This document shows, in pieces, positions 53,921 to 62,159 of a stretch of DNA of 64,000 nucleotides. The notes beneath the pieces were generated by a model, which had not been told where the DNA came from, did not search any database, and saw only the letters and a list, made by a program, of their open reading frames with translations. Origin of the DNA: Arthrobacter sp. ISL-48. Lineage in GTDB: Bacteria; Actinomycetota; Actinomycetes; Actinomycetales; Micrococcaceae. A program made the position numbers and the translations under genes. The DNA is taken from NCBI RefSeq assembly GCF_018613805.1, contig NZ_JAGGPL010000004.1, forward strand, positions 98,995 through 162,994. The letters run 5' to 3'. The stretch's first letter is position 1. Every line of letters starts with the position of its first letter.

Positions 53921-55060
53921 TCAGAGCTGCAGGGTGAGCGGCCGGTTAAGGCCGTTTACCGTGGTGGAGGGCCAGCGCTCGTCGGCGGTCAGGACCGTGA
54001 GGCCCGACTCTGTGAGCTGGACCGTGTCTTCGATCTTGACCCCCGGCGCGGAGGGGTTCCAGGTGAACGGCTGGTTCAGGACTACAGTGTCCGCGACAGC
54101 GGCCGTAACGCGGGGGTCACGGCCGGCATAGCCCGCAGGCCCGCCCTGATGGTGCTGTTCCCATTGGTCCGCCCCGAATCCGTGCCGGACATAGGCCGCC
54201 TTGATCTCGGCGAAGATCTTGTCCAGCCGTGCACCGGGAACGGTGGCGTCGAAAATGTCCGCTTCCACTGCGGCGATCCGGGCTTCCGCGTCGCGCTCAC
54301 CGGCGGTGCTGCCGTCGAACGTCACCCAGCGGGTGATGTTGGCGACGAGTCCGTCACGGCGGGCACACACCACGGCCATGGCGCGGCGGCCCAGCGGCGA
54401 GTGTGTGGCCAGGGGATGGCGGAAGTCGCTCCGCGTGCTGCCGCTGCACAGGAGGACCAACGGCTCGGCGCCGGCAGCGACGACGCGGCCGGCCAGTGCC
54501 GAGACCAGCTCGAACTCCGTGGTGCCGGGCCGGGCGGCGGAAAGCACATCTGTCATCACACCAGCCAGTTCGGCGCCAAGACCGGCGTAGCGTGCGCTTT
54601 CACCGGGCAGTAGCTGCTGCCGCGCCGCCCTCAGCTCCGCGCTGACGTCAGCCTCGGCCAGCGGCTTGCCGGCCGTTGTGTTGCCTCCCCGAGCGATCCC
54701 GACTTCGGCCGCGGCCTGCACCAGGTCCCCGTACCAGGGCACCGGATGCAGGGAGACGCCCGCCGGGAGTTCCTCCGCCGCGATCCGACCGGCCTCGTTG
54801 CTGAAGGTCACCAGGTGGTCACCGTCCCGGTCCACGAGCATTGCTGCGATGGGGTCGCCGGCGAGGCTGATGTGGACGCGGCTGCCGTCCAGGTACCAGG
54901 CCAGAGCCGTGTGGGTAGTCAGCAGCAGGGAGTCCCGGCCCTTGGCATCGAGAATGTCCAGCACCCGGCGCCGCTTGATGTCCCGGTCTGCCGGGACCCC
55001 CGGTGCACGGCGTCCGGCAGCATCCTGGGTCAACGCAGCGGTGGTGGTTGTCTGGCTCAT
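53921..55060 (-). CDS. M24 (creatinase/aminopeptidase fold) protein with missing metal ligands
   Basis: A 379-residue protein with the two-domain M24B layout. Parts of the fold are clear (LLPGESARYAGLGAELAGVM, RPGTTEFELVSALAGRV, VKIEDTVQLTESGLTVLT). The usual Asp pair in the DxG..YxSD.TR segment reads ARRDGLVANITRWVTF, so both appear lost, and the central Glu is also not evident; only the last Glu (KIED) is clearly kept. It may have lost peptidase activity or use another mechanism. The ATG overlaps the upstream stop (ATGA). It is the last gene of the island operon. Confidence 0.8.
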   Translation of the reverse strand: MSQTTTTAALTQDAAGRRAPGVPADRDIKRRRVLDILDAKGRDSLLLTTHTALAWYLDGSRVHISLAGDPIAAMLVDRDGDHLVTFSNEAGRIAAEELPAGVSLHPVPWYGDLVQAAAEVGIARGGNTTAGKPLAEADVSAELRAARQQLLPGESARYAGLGAELAGVMTDVLSAARPGTTEFELVSALAGRVVAAGAEPLVLLCSGSTRSDFRHPLATHSPLGRRAMAVVCARRDGLVANITRWVTFDGSTAGERDAEARIAAVEADIFDATVPGARLDKIFAEIKAAYVRHGFGADQWEQHHQGGPAGYAGRDPRVTAAVADTVVLNQPFTWNPSAPGVKIEDTVQLTESGLTVLTADERWPSTTVNGLNRPLTLQL

Positions 55061-57111
55061 GACTGTTTTCCCCGCTGGTTGATCAATCTTTCGATGTCAG
55101 GCGTTTCCAAAATCCCGTCAGCTATGAACATGGTGACGCTGCGCCGCACCGGAACACCTGGCTCAGCGGTGACCGGCGTGTCCCAGGCAAGTGATTGGCC
55201 CACGCCGGGGTATCCCTCGACCCGAACGAACCACGGATCGTGGGACCCTTCTGAGGCGACAAACACCACGGTGGCATCGCCGTCACTGAACTTCCCGGAC
55301 CAGGCGAGCCACGGAGCCACACTCCCGTGGACTGCGGCCTCGCCTGCTCCTGTTGGGGTCCACACGGTGGCTCCGGCGCATTCCGGGAACCGCCAGAAGA
55401 AGCCGCTGTAACCACCCTTGTGGCGGCCGTTGGACCCCGGGCTGCCCAGGCTCACCGGCCGGTCGCCGGCGGGGGAGAGGGCAAAGTCCAGCCCCAGGCG
55501 CCAGACGGAAGGACCGACGGCGTCCCACGTCCACGTGCGCTGCTCGTGTAACACGGGCGCGCCGTCGGGGCCGTTCCAGGACAGGGTCTCCTTCAACTGG
55601 CCGTCCGCTTCAGAGGAGGCGCCGCCAGATGAGCCAAGGCGCACGATGCTCCCGTGGTCCGGGCGCCAGACGTATTCGCCCGCCGCCCGGGTGTAGGTGC
55701 GGCCGCCCCAGAAATTGATGCCGTCCACGTCCTGGAGAGCCACCCCGACGCCAAGATGCCACACGTGGTCCAGGGGTTGGTGGTCGGTGACAACCGTTCC
55801 GGCGAGGGTGCGGACCGGGTGGAGGTAGGGCCGCGGCGACGATACGGAGCGGATGCGGCTGCCGTCCTGATAGTCCGCCACGGGATGCCCGCCGACGCTG
55901 AGCGTCCGGACCGGGGGCACGCTGCGGGCCCACGGGAGGCCCAGCTCGGCAAAAGTGGCCTGGGCTGTGGCGGCGCGCTCGATCAGCCCGGCGATTCCGT
56001 GGACCACGGGGTTCGCGTCGTCGCCCTCGCCCTCCCAGCTGATGTGTTCGACGCCGATTTCCTGCGGAACAGGCGCTGTACGGATGGCTTCGAGTACACA
56101 TGTGAACGCACCGGTGCCGGCAAGGCTGCAGAGAAGCGGCGCACCGGTGATCCGCGCATCAAGCAGGTTCTCCAGGAGGTCGGTCCGGCCGAAGGTCTCC
56201 CGGCGCTCGCCGTCCGGCGTGGTGATGACCAGTTCGTCCTCGGTGTAGAAGAACGTGATGTCGCCCCGCGTCCCGTGGACGGTGACTGACGGGCGCTGTT
56301 GTTCGGGCGCACAGAGAGTGAGTGCGCACAGCAGGGTCTTCCCGCCTGCGGTGCGGACGCGGATCACGGAGGTGTCATCGCTCTGCGTGTCGTGCGCGCG
56401 GTACAGGTCGGTTTCCACGGATGCCACGTCGGCAACGGTGTGTGCACCCGCCATGCTCAATGCGGTGGCAACGGCATGCGCCAAGGCGTTGGTGGCGACA
56501 CCATCCACCACGTCGATGCCGTCCAGGCTCCGTTTTCCGGCCCAGCGTGACCGCTTGAAATAGCCCTTGGTCCGCACCCACATTCCCTTGGCGCTCAGGC
56601 CCAGCACGTCGCCGATGCCACCGGATTCGATGGTGTTGCTGATTTCCGGCAGGGCTTGCGACCCGAGGCTCTGGAAGCCCACCTGGACCAGCCGTCCGGC
56701 CGATTTGGCCGCCGCCAGGAGATCCTGGAACTGTGCCATGGAGGCCACGGGCGGCTTTTCGACATACACGTCAGCGCCAGCGGCGAGCGCCGCCAAGGCA
56801 AGGGGCGCGTGCGTCTGGATGGGTGTAGCCAGGATGACGACGTCGGGGACCGGCCCGGCGGCGAGCAGCTCGTCCAGGGTGTCGTGGATGCCGACGGATT
56901 CCGAGAGCCTGCCCGCCTGCGGGGGATTAGGGTCGGCAACAGCGACCAGCTCTATGGCCCCTGCCGCCTCGAGCCTGGCCAGGTTCGCCAGGTGATGTTC
57001 ACCAAAGCCGTGCACGCCTACCAGGGCAATGCGCGGGCGGGTTGCGGGGGCGTGGATTTCACCTGCCGCTGCGGAGACGTCGGATGCCGCAGGCGCGGGT
57101 TGTTGGGTCAT
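55057..57111 (-). CDS. Gfo/Idh/MocA oxidoreductase fused to a PmoA-like (DUF6807) domain
   Basis: A 684-residue two-domain protein. Residues 25-370 are a Gfo/Idh/MocA dehydrogenase (RIALVGVHGFGEHHLANL, catalytic EKP in ADVYVEKPPVASMAQ). Residues 380-680 match DUF6807/PmoA (SSPRPYLHPVRTLAGTVVTD, DHVWHLGVG, FWGGRTYTR, GGYSGFFWRFP). PmoA proteins are usually separate and occur with sugar catabolism genes; here they are one chain. The ATG at 57111 follows GAGGA. The gene lies 16 bases after the hydrolase and overlaps the M24-like gene. Confidence 0.9.
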   Translation of the reverse strand: MTQQPAPAASDVSAAAGEIHAPATRPRIALVGVHGFGEHHLANLARLEAAGAIELVAVADPNPPQAGRLSESVGIHDTLDELLAAGPVPDVVILATPIQTHAPLALAALAAGADVYVEKPPVASMAQFQDLLAAAKSAGRLVQVGFQSLGSQALPEISNTIESGGIGDVLGLSAKGMWVRTKGYFKRSRWAGKRSLDGIDVVDGVATNALAHAVATALSMAGAHTVADVASVETDLYRAHDTQSDDTSVIRVRTAGGKTLLCALTLCAPEQQRPSVTVHGTRGDITFFYTEDELVITTPDGERRETFGRTDLLENLLDARITGAPLLCSLAGTGAFTCVLEAIRTAPVPQEIGVEHISWEGEGDDANPVVHGIAGLIERAATAQATFAELGLPWARSVPPVRTLSVGGHPVADYQDGSRIRSVSSPRPYLHPVRTLAGTVVTDHQPLDHVWHLGVGVALQDVDGINFWGGRTYTRAAGEYVWRPDHGSIVRLGSSGGASSEADGQLKETLSWNGPDGAPVLHEQRTWTWDAVGPSVWRLGLDFALSPAGDRPVSLGSPGSNGRHKGGYSGFFWRFPECAGATVWTPTGAGEAAVHGSVAPWLAWSGKFSDGDATVVFVASEGSHDPWFVRVEGYPGVGQSLAWDTPVTAEPGVPVRRSVTMFIADGILETPDIERLINQRGKQS

Positions 57112-57127
57112 CAAGAGTCCTCGGTTG

Positions 57128-58297
57128 CTAAGGGGTGGGCAGGGTTGAAAGATTGAGGGCGCGGTCGCTTCCGGCGCCCAGCGTCGTGGAGAGATAGCTG
57201 ATGGCTTCATTCTGCATCTCCGCCGTGAAGATGTGGGGGCCAGGCCAAAAGCTTCCTGTATAGGTCGACTTCCCGTGCAGTGCCGACAGCGTCCGGTGGG
57301 CGTCGCGCATGCCTTCTTCCGGGAAAAGTTCGTCCGCCAGGGCGTACTGCACCAGGAAGCCGTCGGCCCCGGACCTTGCTGTCAGCTCAGGCCAATCGCC
57401 CAGCCGCCACAATCCCGGCGTCTGGAGCAGCCAGGAATGCGCATCAAGGTAGGCAGGCAGGAGCGACTGGAAGGTGGCCATCATGCAGGTCACCACGTAG
57501 TTTCGGATCCGGGGGCTGAGGGCCGCCAGCGTCAGGGAACGGCCGCCGCCGCCGGAGAATCCGATGCATCCGAGCCTGTCCGCATCCACGCCGGGCAGCC
57601 CGGCAAGGATCTCCAGGGCGGCAAGGTCGTCGTGCGCCACCATTCCCGCCAGGCTGGTGCCCAGCAGGCCTGCGGCCTTGGCGACGGTGTCCTCATGGAA
57701 TCCTGCGGCGGCGTTGTACAGTTCCGCGTCGGAAGGTACGACGCCGTCCTCCCGCCACTGCGAGTTCCGCGCCTCCAGCGCGGAGGCCGTCCGCCATGGC
57801 GGCACGGAGAGATCAAAGCGCCGGCTGCCCCAGGCGAACGTGTCGTGGGCGAGGACGGCAAAGCCGCCGCGGGCGACGTCCGTAGCCAGGGCGCGGCCGT
57901 CGTAGTGGCCGGCCCGTGCAGAAGCCGCGGACGGGTGGGACTCCGCGAGCTCGACAAGCCTGTCCGCCCCGCCGAACTTGTTGCCGCCGTGGCAATGCAA
58001 CGCGAGGACGCCCGGCAGCGGTCCCGAACTGCCGGCAGGCCGTACCAGCCAGGCCGTGGTGCGGGGGCCGAATCCCAACTGCCAGCTGAGCTGGGAGGTG
58101 GTGACGCCGTCGTACGTTTTCTCCCACAGGAGCGTTACGTCCGGTTTGCCGGCCCCTTCCGGAACGCCGAGGACGTCCGAAAGCTCCTGCGCTGCCGGAG
58201 TGGCGGCCCGGTAGCGGGCATGCGTCTGAACGTAGGCAGGCCAGTTCTCATAGCCGGCGATCGCGCTGGGCCGGACCCGCTGCGTATTTGTGCTCAC
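57128..58297 (-). CDS. Alpha/beta hydrolase, acetyl xylan esterase/dienelactone hydrolase type
   Basis: A 389-residue probable esterase. The oxyanion segment is LALHCHGGNKFGG, the nucleophile elbow is GFSGGGGRS and the likely catalytic His is in WPGPHIFTAEMQ. There is no signal peptide, so it works in the cytoplasm on imported compounds, for example acetylated or esterified oligosaccharides. The GTG at 58297 with AGG upstream is preferred over longer readings. It sits between the binding-protein gene and the Gfo-PmoA fusion. Confidence 0.85.
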   Translation of the reverse strand: MSTNTQRVRPSAIAGYENWPAYVQTHARYRAATPAAQELSDVLGVPEGAGKPDVTLLWEKTYDGVTTSQLSWQLGFGPRTTAWLVRPAGSSGPLPGVLALHCHGGNKFGGADRLVELAESHPSAASARAGHYDGRALATDVARGGFAVLAHDTFAWGSRRFDLSVPPWRTASALEARNSQWREDGVVPSDAELYNAAAGFHEDTVAKAAGLLGTSLAGMVAHDDLAALEILAGLPGVDADRLGCIGFSGGGGRSLTLAALSPRIRNYVVTCMMATFQSLLPAYLDAHSWLLQTPGLWRLGDWPELTARSGADGFLVQYALADELFPEEGMRDAHRTLSALHGKSTYTGSFWPGPHIFTAEMQNEAISYLSTTLGAGSDRALNLSTLPTP

Positions 58298-58361
58298 TGA
58301 CCTGCCTTGTTCGGACGGATGTGCGTTCTTAGGGACGTGTGGTTCGGGGTTTGCCTGAAGG

Positions 58362-59660
58362 TCAGCCCAGGTTCTGGTTGACCTCGGAAATGAAGCCCTT
58401 GGCAGCTTCCCGCGGGCTGACCTTTCCAAACAGGACGTCGGTATTGAATCGGTTGAGGACTTCCAGCGTGGCGGAGGATCCGGCAGGGAATGGAATCGGA
58501 GGTTCGATGTCCATCGCGGCAACCCGGTCCAGGAAGGCGGCTTCCTTTTGCTGGGAGTCCTTCAGCAACGGGGCAATGCCTGCCTTGAGCTCGGTGTTGG
58601 CCGGCATGCCGCGGTCGCTCTTGATCTTGGTGGCCGCGTCCATGTTGTTGACCAAATAGTTGATGAACTGCGCGGTTTCCTTGGGGTGTGCGGACTTGGC
58701 CGAGATGGCGTACTCCATGGAGGACCGCAGCCAGGCGCCGGGCTGCTTGCTCTCGCCCGGCAGCTTCATCATGACCAGCGGGGAACCCGAGTAGGACGTC
58801 ATCTGGTTGCTCCAGGAGATCTTCATTCCCTGCTTGCCCTGGCCGATGAGCGTCATCTCCGGCTGCGCGGAACCGTCCTCCACAATCTGGGAAGCAGACG
58901 GTGCGCCGCCGGTGTCCATAAGCTTCTTGTTCAGTTCAAACCATTCCGTGACGGTGTCCTCGCTGATGCCCAGCTTCGTTCCGTCGTCGGTGTAGAGATC
59001 CTCGCCGTGCTGGCGGGCCCACACCGCGAGGAAGGAGTCATTGGCCATGGGAGTGGTACCGAAGGTTCCCTGCGGCGAATTCCTGGTGATCTTTGCAGCA
59101 ATCTCAGCGTAGTCGTCCCAAGTCCAGGTCTCGTCATTCGGGAGTTCCACGCCGGCAGCTTTGAACACCTGGGGGTCGATGACCATGGACATTGAATTGA
59201 CGCCTGCGGTGATGGTGTAGTGGGTCCCGTCGATCTTGCCCAGGTCTACGGTCCCTTCGGCAAACTTTGAGGTGTCGATCTGGTCCTTGACCTTGTCCAG
59301 GTCCAGCAGCACCCCTCGACTGGCGTATTCGCTGGGGTAGGAACCGCTCATGGTGAAGACGTCAGGGGTTGTGCCACCGGCGATCTGGGTGGCCATCTTG
59401 TCCCAATAGGAACTGAACTCGGTATTCTCACCCGCCACCTTGATGGTGGGGTTGGCGGCTTCAAAGGCCTTGATGACTTCCTGGGTTGTCTTGGCCCGGG
59501 AATCGTTGCCCCACCAAGCGAACCGGATGGTGACAGGGTCCTCTACCGTTCCCGCTTTGCCCGAGGCCCCGCCGCCCCCGCCGCAGCCGGTAAGAACCAT
59601 TGCCAGGGCTGCCGTTGCTCCGGCAACCCCCAGTACTGACTTCTTGAGACCAAACCGCAT
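58362..59660 (-). CDS. Sugar-binding lipoprotein of a CUT1 ABC transporter (first of two)
   Basis: A 432-residue binding protein and first gene of the minus-strand operon. The signal peptide ends in lipobox VLTGC (Cys26), followed by a Gly-rich linker. Core features: TIRFAWWGNDSRAKTTQEVI, ANPTIKV, TPDVFTM, WTWDDYAEIAAKI, HPKETAQFINYLVNN. It shares most of these with the product of 62160-63521, so the two are paralogues that flank one pair of permeases. An AGAAAACGCTTTCT operator lies about 50 bases upstream. Confidence 0.93.
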   Translation of the reverse strand: MRFGLKKSVLGVAGATAALAMVLTGCGGGGGASGKAGTVEDPVTIRFAWWGNDSRAKTTQEVIKAFEAANPTIKVAGENTEFSSYWDKMATQIAGGTTPDVFTMSGSYPSEYASRGVLLDLDKVKDQIDTSKFAEGTVDLGKIDGTHYTITAGVNSMSMVIDPQVFKAAGVELPNDETWTWDDYAEIAAKITRNSPQGTFGTTPMANDSFLAVWARQHGEDLYTDDGTKLGISEDTVTEWFELNKKLMDTGGAPSASQIVEDGSAQPEMTLIGQGKQGMKISWSNQMTSYSGSPLVMMKLPGESKQPGAWLRSSMEYAISAKSAHPKETAQFINYLVNNMDAATKIKSDRGMPANTELKAGIAPLLKDSQQKEAAFLDRVAAMDIEPPIPFPAGSSATLEVLNRFNTDVLFGKVSPREAAKGFISEVNQNLG

Positions 59661-59708
59661 TGTCCTGCCTCTCAGGCGCCGATTTATGAGTAGAGTGATT
59701 TATGATGC

Positions 59709-59767
59709 AGAAAACGCTTTCTCAAAAACTAACAAAGGGCTATACAGGAGTCAAGAAACCGTTTACT
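59709..59767. promoter_or_regulatory. LacI-type operators between divergent ABC genes
   Basis: AGAAAACGCTTTCT at 59709-59722 is identical to the site at 44886. A weaker AGAAACCGTTTACT follows at 59754-59767. They lie between the binding-protein gene and the permease genes and could control both. Confidence 0.75.
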
Positions 59768-59916
59768 TTGGTACGGAGCCGCTTTTCAATGTCCCGCTGG
59801 ACGGTGGCAGGATCGGACAACTGTATCTGCGTTCCGCCTTGACCAGAGTCTGGCCACCTGAGGCGGTACGTACATGGATTGCTTCAGGGCAATCCCCCAA
59901 TACGTGGAGGGCCACG

Positions 59917-60036
59917 ATGACCAAAGGAGACCACATGGCCGCTATGCACATCCCCAGGGCGCCGCGCCTGGCCAGCCTATCGGCAGGCTCGCCGCCTGCA
60001 GCAGGCCTGCTGCAGGAAACGGAGCAGCCGCAGTGA
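59917..60036 (+). CDS. Possible 39-residue leader peptide coupled to the permease
   Basis: An ATG at 59917 with GGAGG upstream opens a 39-codon frame (MTKGDHMAAMHIPRAPRLAS then 19 more residues) whose TGA overlaps the permease GTG as GTGA. A second ATG at 59935 has an even better AAAGGAGA site. The two strong ribosome sites and the overlap suggest real translation that could help start permease synthesis. A perfect palindrome lies inside it. No homologue is known to me. Confidence 0.45.
   Translation: MTKGDHMAAMHIPRAPRLASLSAGSPPAAGLLQETEQPQ
59995..60016. repeat. Perfect 22-base palindrome before the permease ribosome site
   Basis: CCTGCAGCAGG followed directly by its own reverse complement. 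It ends five bases before the GGAGC ribosome site. In RNA the halves could pair only with a small loop. It may be an operator or an inhibitory structure. Confidence 0.75.
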
Positions 60037-60977
60037 GTGCCATCAGTGAACTCAATTCCCTTACCAAGCGAAAGGGACCGGCGACGGCAGAGGAGAAGAA
60101 GGCCAACGGCCGCGATAACAAGGCCGCGTACATCTTCCTGCTGCCGTGGCTCGTGGGACTGGTTGCCATCACCATCGGGCCGATGCTGATGTCCCTGTAC
60201 TTGTCCTTCACCGACTACAACCTGCTGCAGCCGCCGGAATGGACCGGTCTGGACAACTTCATCAGGATGTTCAGCGACGCCCGGCTCCACAACTCGCTGC
60301 GGGTGACGTTCACCTACGTTTTCGTGGGAGTTCCGCTGCAGCTGGCTGTGGCCCTCGTGATTGCACTCGTGCTGGACAAAGGCCTCCGGGGGCTTCCGTT
60401 CTACCGTTCCGTGTTCTATTTGCCGTCGCTCCTGGGCGGCTCGGTCGCTGTTGCCATCCTCTGGAAGCAGATCTTCGGAACCACTGGCCTGGTGAACCAG
60501 GTCCTGGCAATGTTCGGAGTCCAGGGCCCGGGTTGGATTTCCGATCCCAGCACTGCACTGGGATCCATCATCCTGCTGCACGTATGGACCTTTGGTGCCC
60601 CCATGATCATCTTCCTGGCAGGCCTCCGGCAGATCCCGGTGATGTACTACGAGGCCGCGAGGGTGGATGGCGCAGGTACGCTCCAGCAGTTCTGGCGGAT
60701 CACCCTGCCGATGCTCAGCCCCATTATCTTCTTCAACCTGGTGCTCCAGATCATTGGATCATTCCAGTCCTTCACGCAAGCGTTCATCGTCTCCGGCGGG
60801 AATGGCGGCCCGTCGGACTCGACGATGTTCTTCACGCTGTACCTGTACCAGAAGGGCTTCGGCCAGTTCGACATGGGTTACGCCTCCGCAATGGCGTGGT
60901 TCCTGCTGGTCATCATCGGCGTGTTCACCGCCATCAACTTCATCGCTGCAAAGTATTGGGTTTTCTATGACGACTAA
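60033..60977 (+). CDS. Carbohydrate ABC transporter permease, MalF type
   Basis: A 314-residue permease with six transmembrane segments (AAYIFLLPWLVGLVAITIGP first). The EAA loop reads YYEAARVDGAGTLQQFWRITLP. The GTG at 60033 has GGAG ten bases upstream and overlaps the stop of a small upstream frame. It overlaps the second permease by 11 bases. With either of the two neighbouring binding proteins it would form a CUT1 importer. Confidence 0.92.
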   Translation: MSAISELNSLTKRKGPATAEEKKANGRDNKAAYIFLLPWLVGLVAITIGPMLMSLYLSFTDYNLLQPPEWTGLDNFIRMFSDARLHNSLRVTFTYVFVGVPLQLAVALVIALVLDKGLRGLPFYRSVFYLPSLLGGSVAVAILWKQIFGTTGLVNQVLAMFGVQGPGWISDPSTALGSIILLHVWTFGAPMIIFLAGLRQIPVMYYEAARVDGAGTLQQFWRITLPMLSPIIFFNLVLQIIGSFQSFTQAFIVSGGNGGPSDSTMFFTLYLYQKGFGQFDMGYASAMAWFLLVIIGVFTAINFIAAKYWVFYDD

Positions 60978-61917
60978 GCTTGAGACGCTGCCAACTCCGG
61001 ATAAGAAATCTGCCGGTAACGGCAAGCCAACGAACCACCGCAAGCCGACGAGGGCCCGGGAATCCCGTGGCACGCTGGCTTTCAGCCGGGCTGCACGCAC
61101 GAAGGCCCTGATCAAGCACGCCATCCTCATCCTCGCCGGCGGCCTCATGATCTATCCGCTCCTGTGGATGGTGGTCTCCTCGCTGCGGCCCAACGAGTTG
61201 ATCTTCCGGGAGCCGGGTCTCTGGCTCAGCACCCTGGAGATGAGCAATTACACGGATGGCTGGTCCGCGCTGACCCACCCGTTCGGCCACTACATGCTCA
61301 ACTCGGCCATCGTGGTGGTGGGCTCCATCCTTGGGAACCTGATTTCGTGTTCCATGGCGGCCTACGCCTTTGCCCGCTTGCAGTTCACCGGCAAGAAGCT
61401 GTTTTTCGGCATCATGCTGCTGACCATCATGCTGCCCTTCCATGTTGTGATCGTTCCGCAGTACATCCTGTTCTCGCAGATCGGCTGGGTAAACACCTTC
61501 TGGCCGCTCCTTGTGCCCAAGCTGCTGGCCACGGACGCCTTCTTTGTCTTCCTTATGGTCCAGTTCATCCGGGGCATCCCCAAGGACCTTGATGAAGCTG
61601 CAAGGATCGACGGCGCCGGGCACCCGCGCATCTTCCTGCGGGTGATCCTGCCGCTGATGGTGCCCGCCCTGGCCACCACCACCATCTTCACCTTCATCTG
61701 GACGTGGAACGACTTCTTCGGAGCACTTATCTACCTGACGGACCCGGACATGTTCACCGTTCCGGTGGCCTTGCGCGCCTTTGTAGACTCCCAGTCGGCC
61801 ACCAGCTGGGGATCGTTGTTCGCGATGTCCATCGTGTCCCTGCTGCCGGTGTTCCTGGTCTTCCTTTTTGGCCAGCGGTTCCTGATCAAGGGCATCGCAA
61901 CCACGGGCATCAAGTAG
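60967..61917 (+). CDS. Carbohydrate ABC transporter permease, MalG type
   Basis: A 316-residue permease. A polar, basic N-terminus (about 1-45) precedes six helices. The EAA loop is LDEAARIDGAGHPRIFLRVILP (written here only in part), and the C-terminus ends GIATTGIK. The ATG at 60967 lies inside the end of the upstream permease gene. A hairpin follows 24 bases after the stop, before the second binding-protein gene. Confidence 0.92.
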   Translation: MTTKLETLPTPDKKSAGNGKPTNHRKPTRARESRGTLAFSRAARTKALIKHAILILAGGLMIYPLLWMVVSSLRPNELIFREPGLWLSTLEMSNYTDGWSALTHPFGHYMLNSAIVVVGSILGNLISCSMAAYAFARLQFTGKKLFFGIMLLTIMLPFHVVIVPQYILFSQIGWVNTFWPLLVPKLLATDAFFVFLMVQFIRGIPKDLDEAARIDGAGHPRIFLRVILPLMVPALATTTIFTFIWTWNDFFGALIYLTDPDMFTVPVALRAFVDSQSATSWGSLFAMSIVSLLPVFLVFLFGQRFLIKGIATTGIK

Positions 61918-61940
61918 GCCGCGGGTTCCCGTTGTCCACC

Positions 61941-61966
61941 GATGGCCCGTCAGAGGGCGGGCCATC
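61941..61966 (+). terminator. Terminator-like hairpin after the permeases
   Basis: GATGGCCCG (61941-61949) pairs with CGGGCCATC (61958-61966) around an 8-base loop; TTGC follows. It would separate permease transcription from the second binding-protein gene, at least partly. Confidence 0.65.
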
Positions 61967-62016
61967 TTGCGGCGTGCTGCCGCGGACCCGCATCAAGGAC
62001 CGCCCAGTGGATGGTC

Positions 62017-62112
62017 CAGAAAACTAGACGGTCAGAAAACTAGACGGTCAAGAAAACAAAGCTTGTACTACAAGTGGTCTACTTGTAGTATCAGATTCAG
62101 GAAAACGCTTCC
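62017..62112 (+). promoter_or_regulatory. Repeat-rich control region of the second binding-protein gene
   Basis: Three elements follow each other: two exact 16-base tandem copies of CAGAAAACTAGACGGT (62017-62032 and 62033-62048); a perfect inverted repeat TACTACAAGT-GGTCT-ACTTGTAGTA (62066-62090); and GGAAAACGCTTCC (62100-62112), a variant of the LacI-type operator. Two different regulators seem likely. Confidence 0.7.
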
Positions 62113-62159
62113 CCATCCCTTTCCCCCAGCAACAAGATCAAAGAAGATCGGAGTACCCA

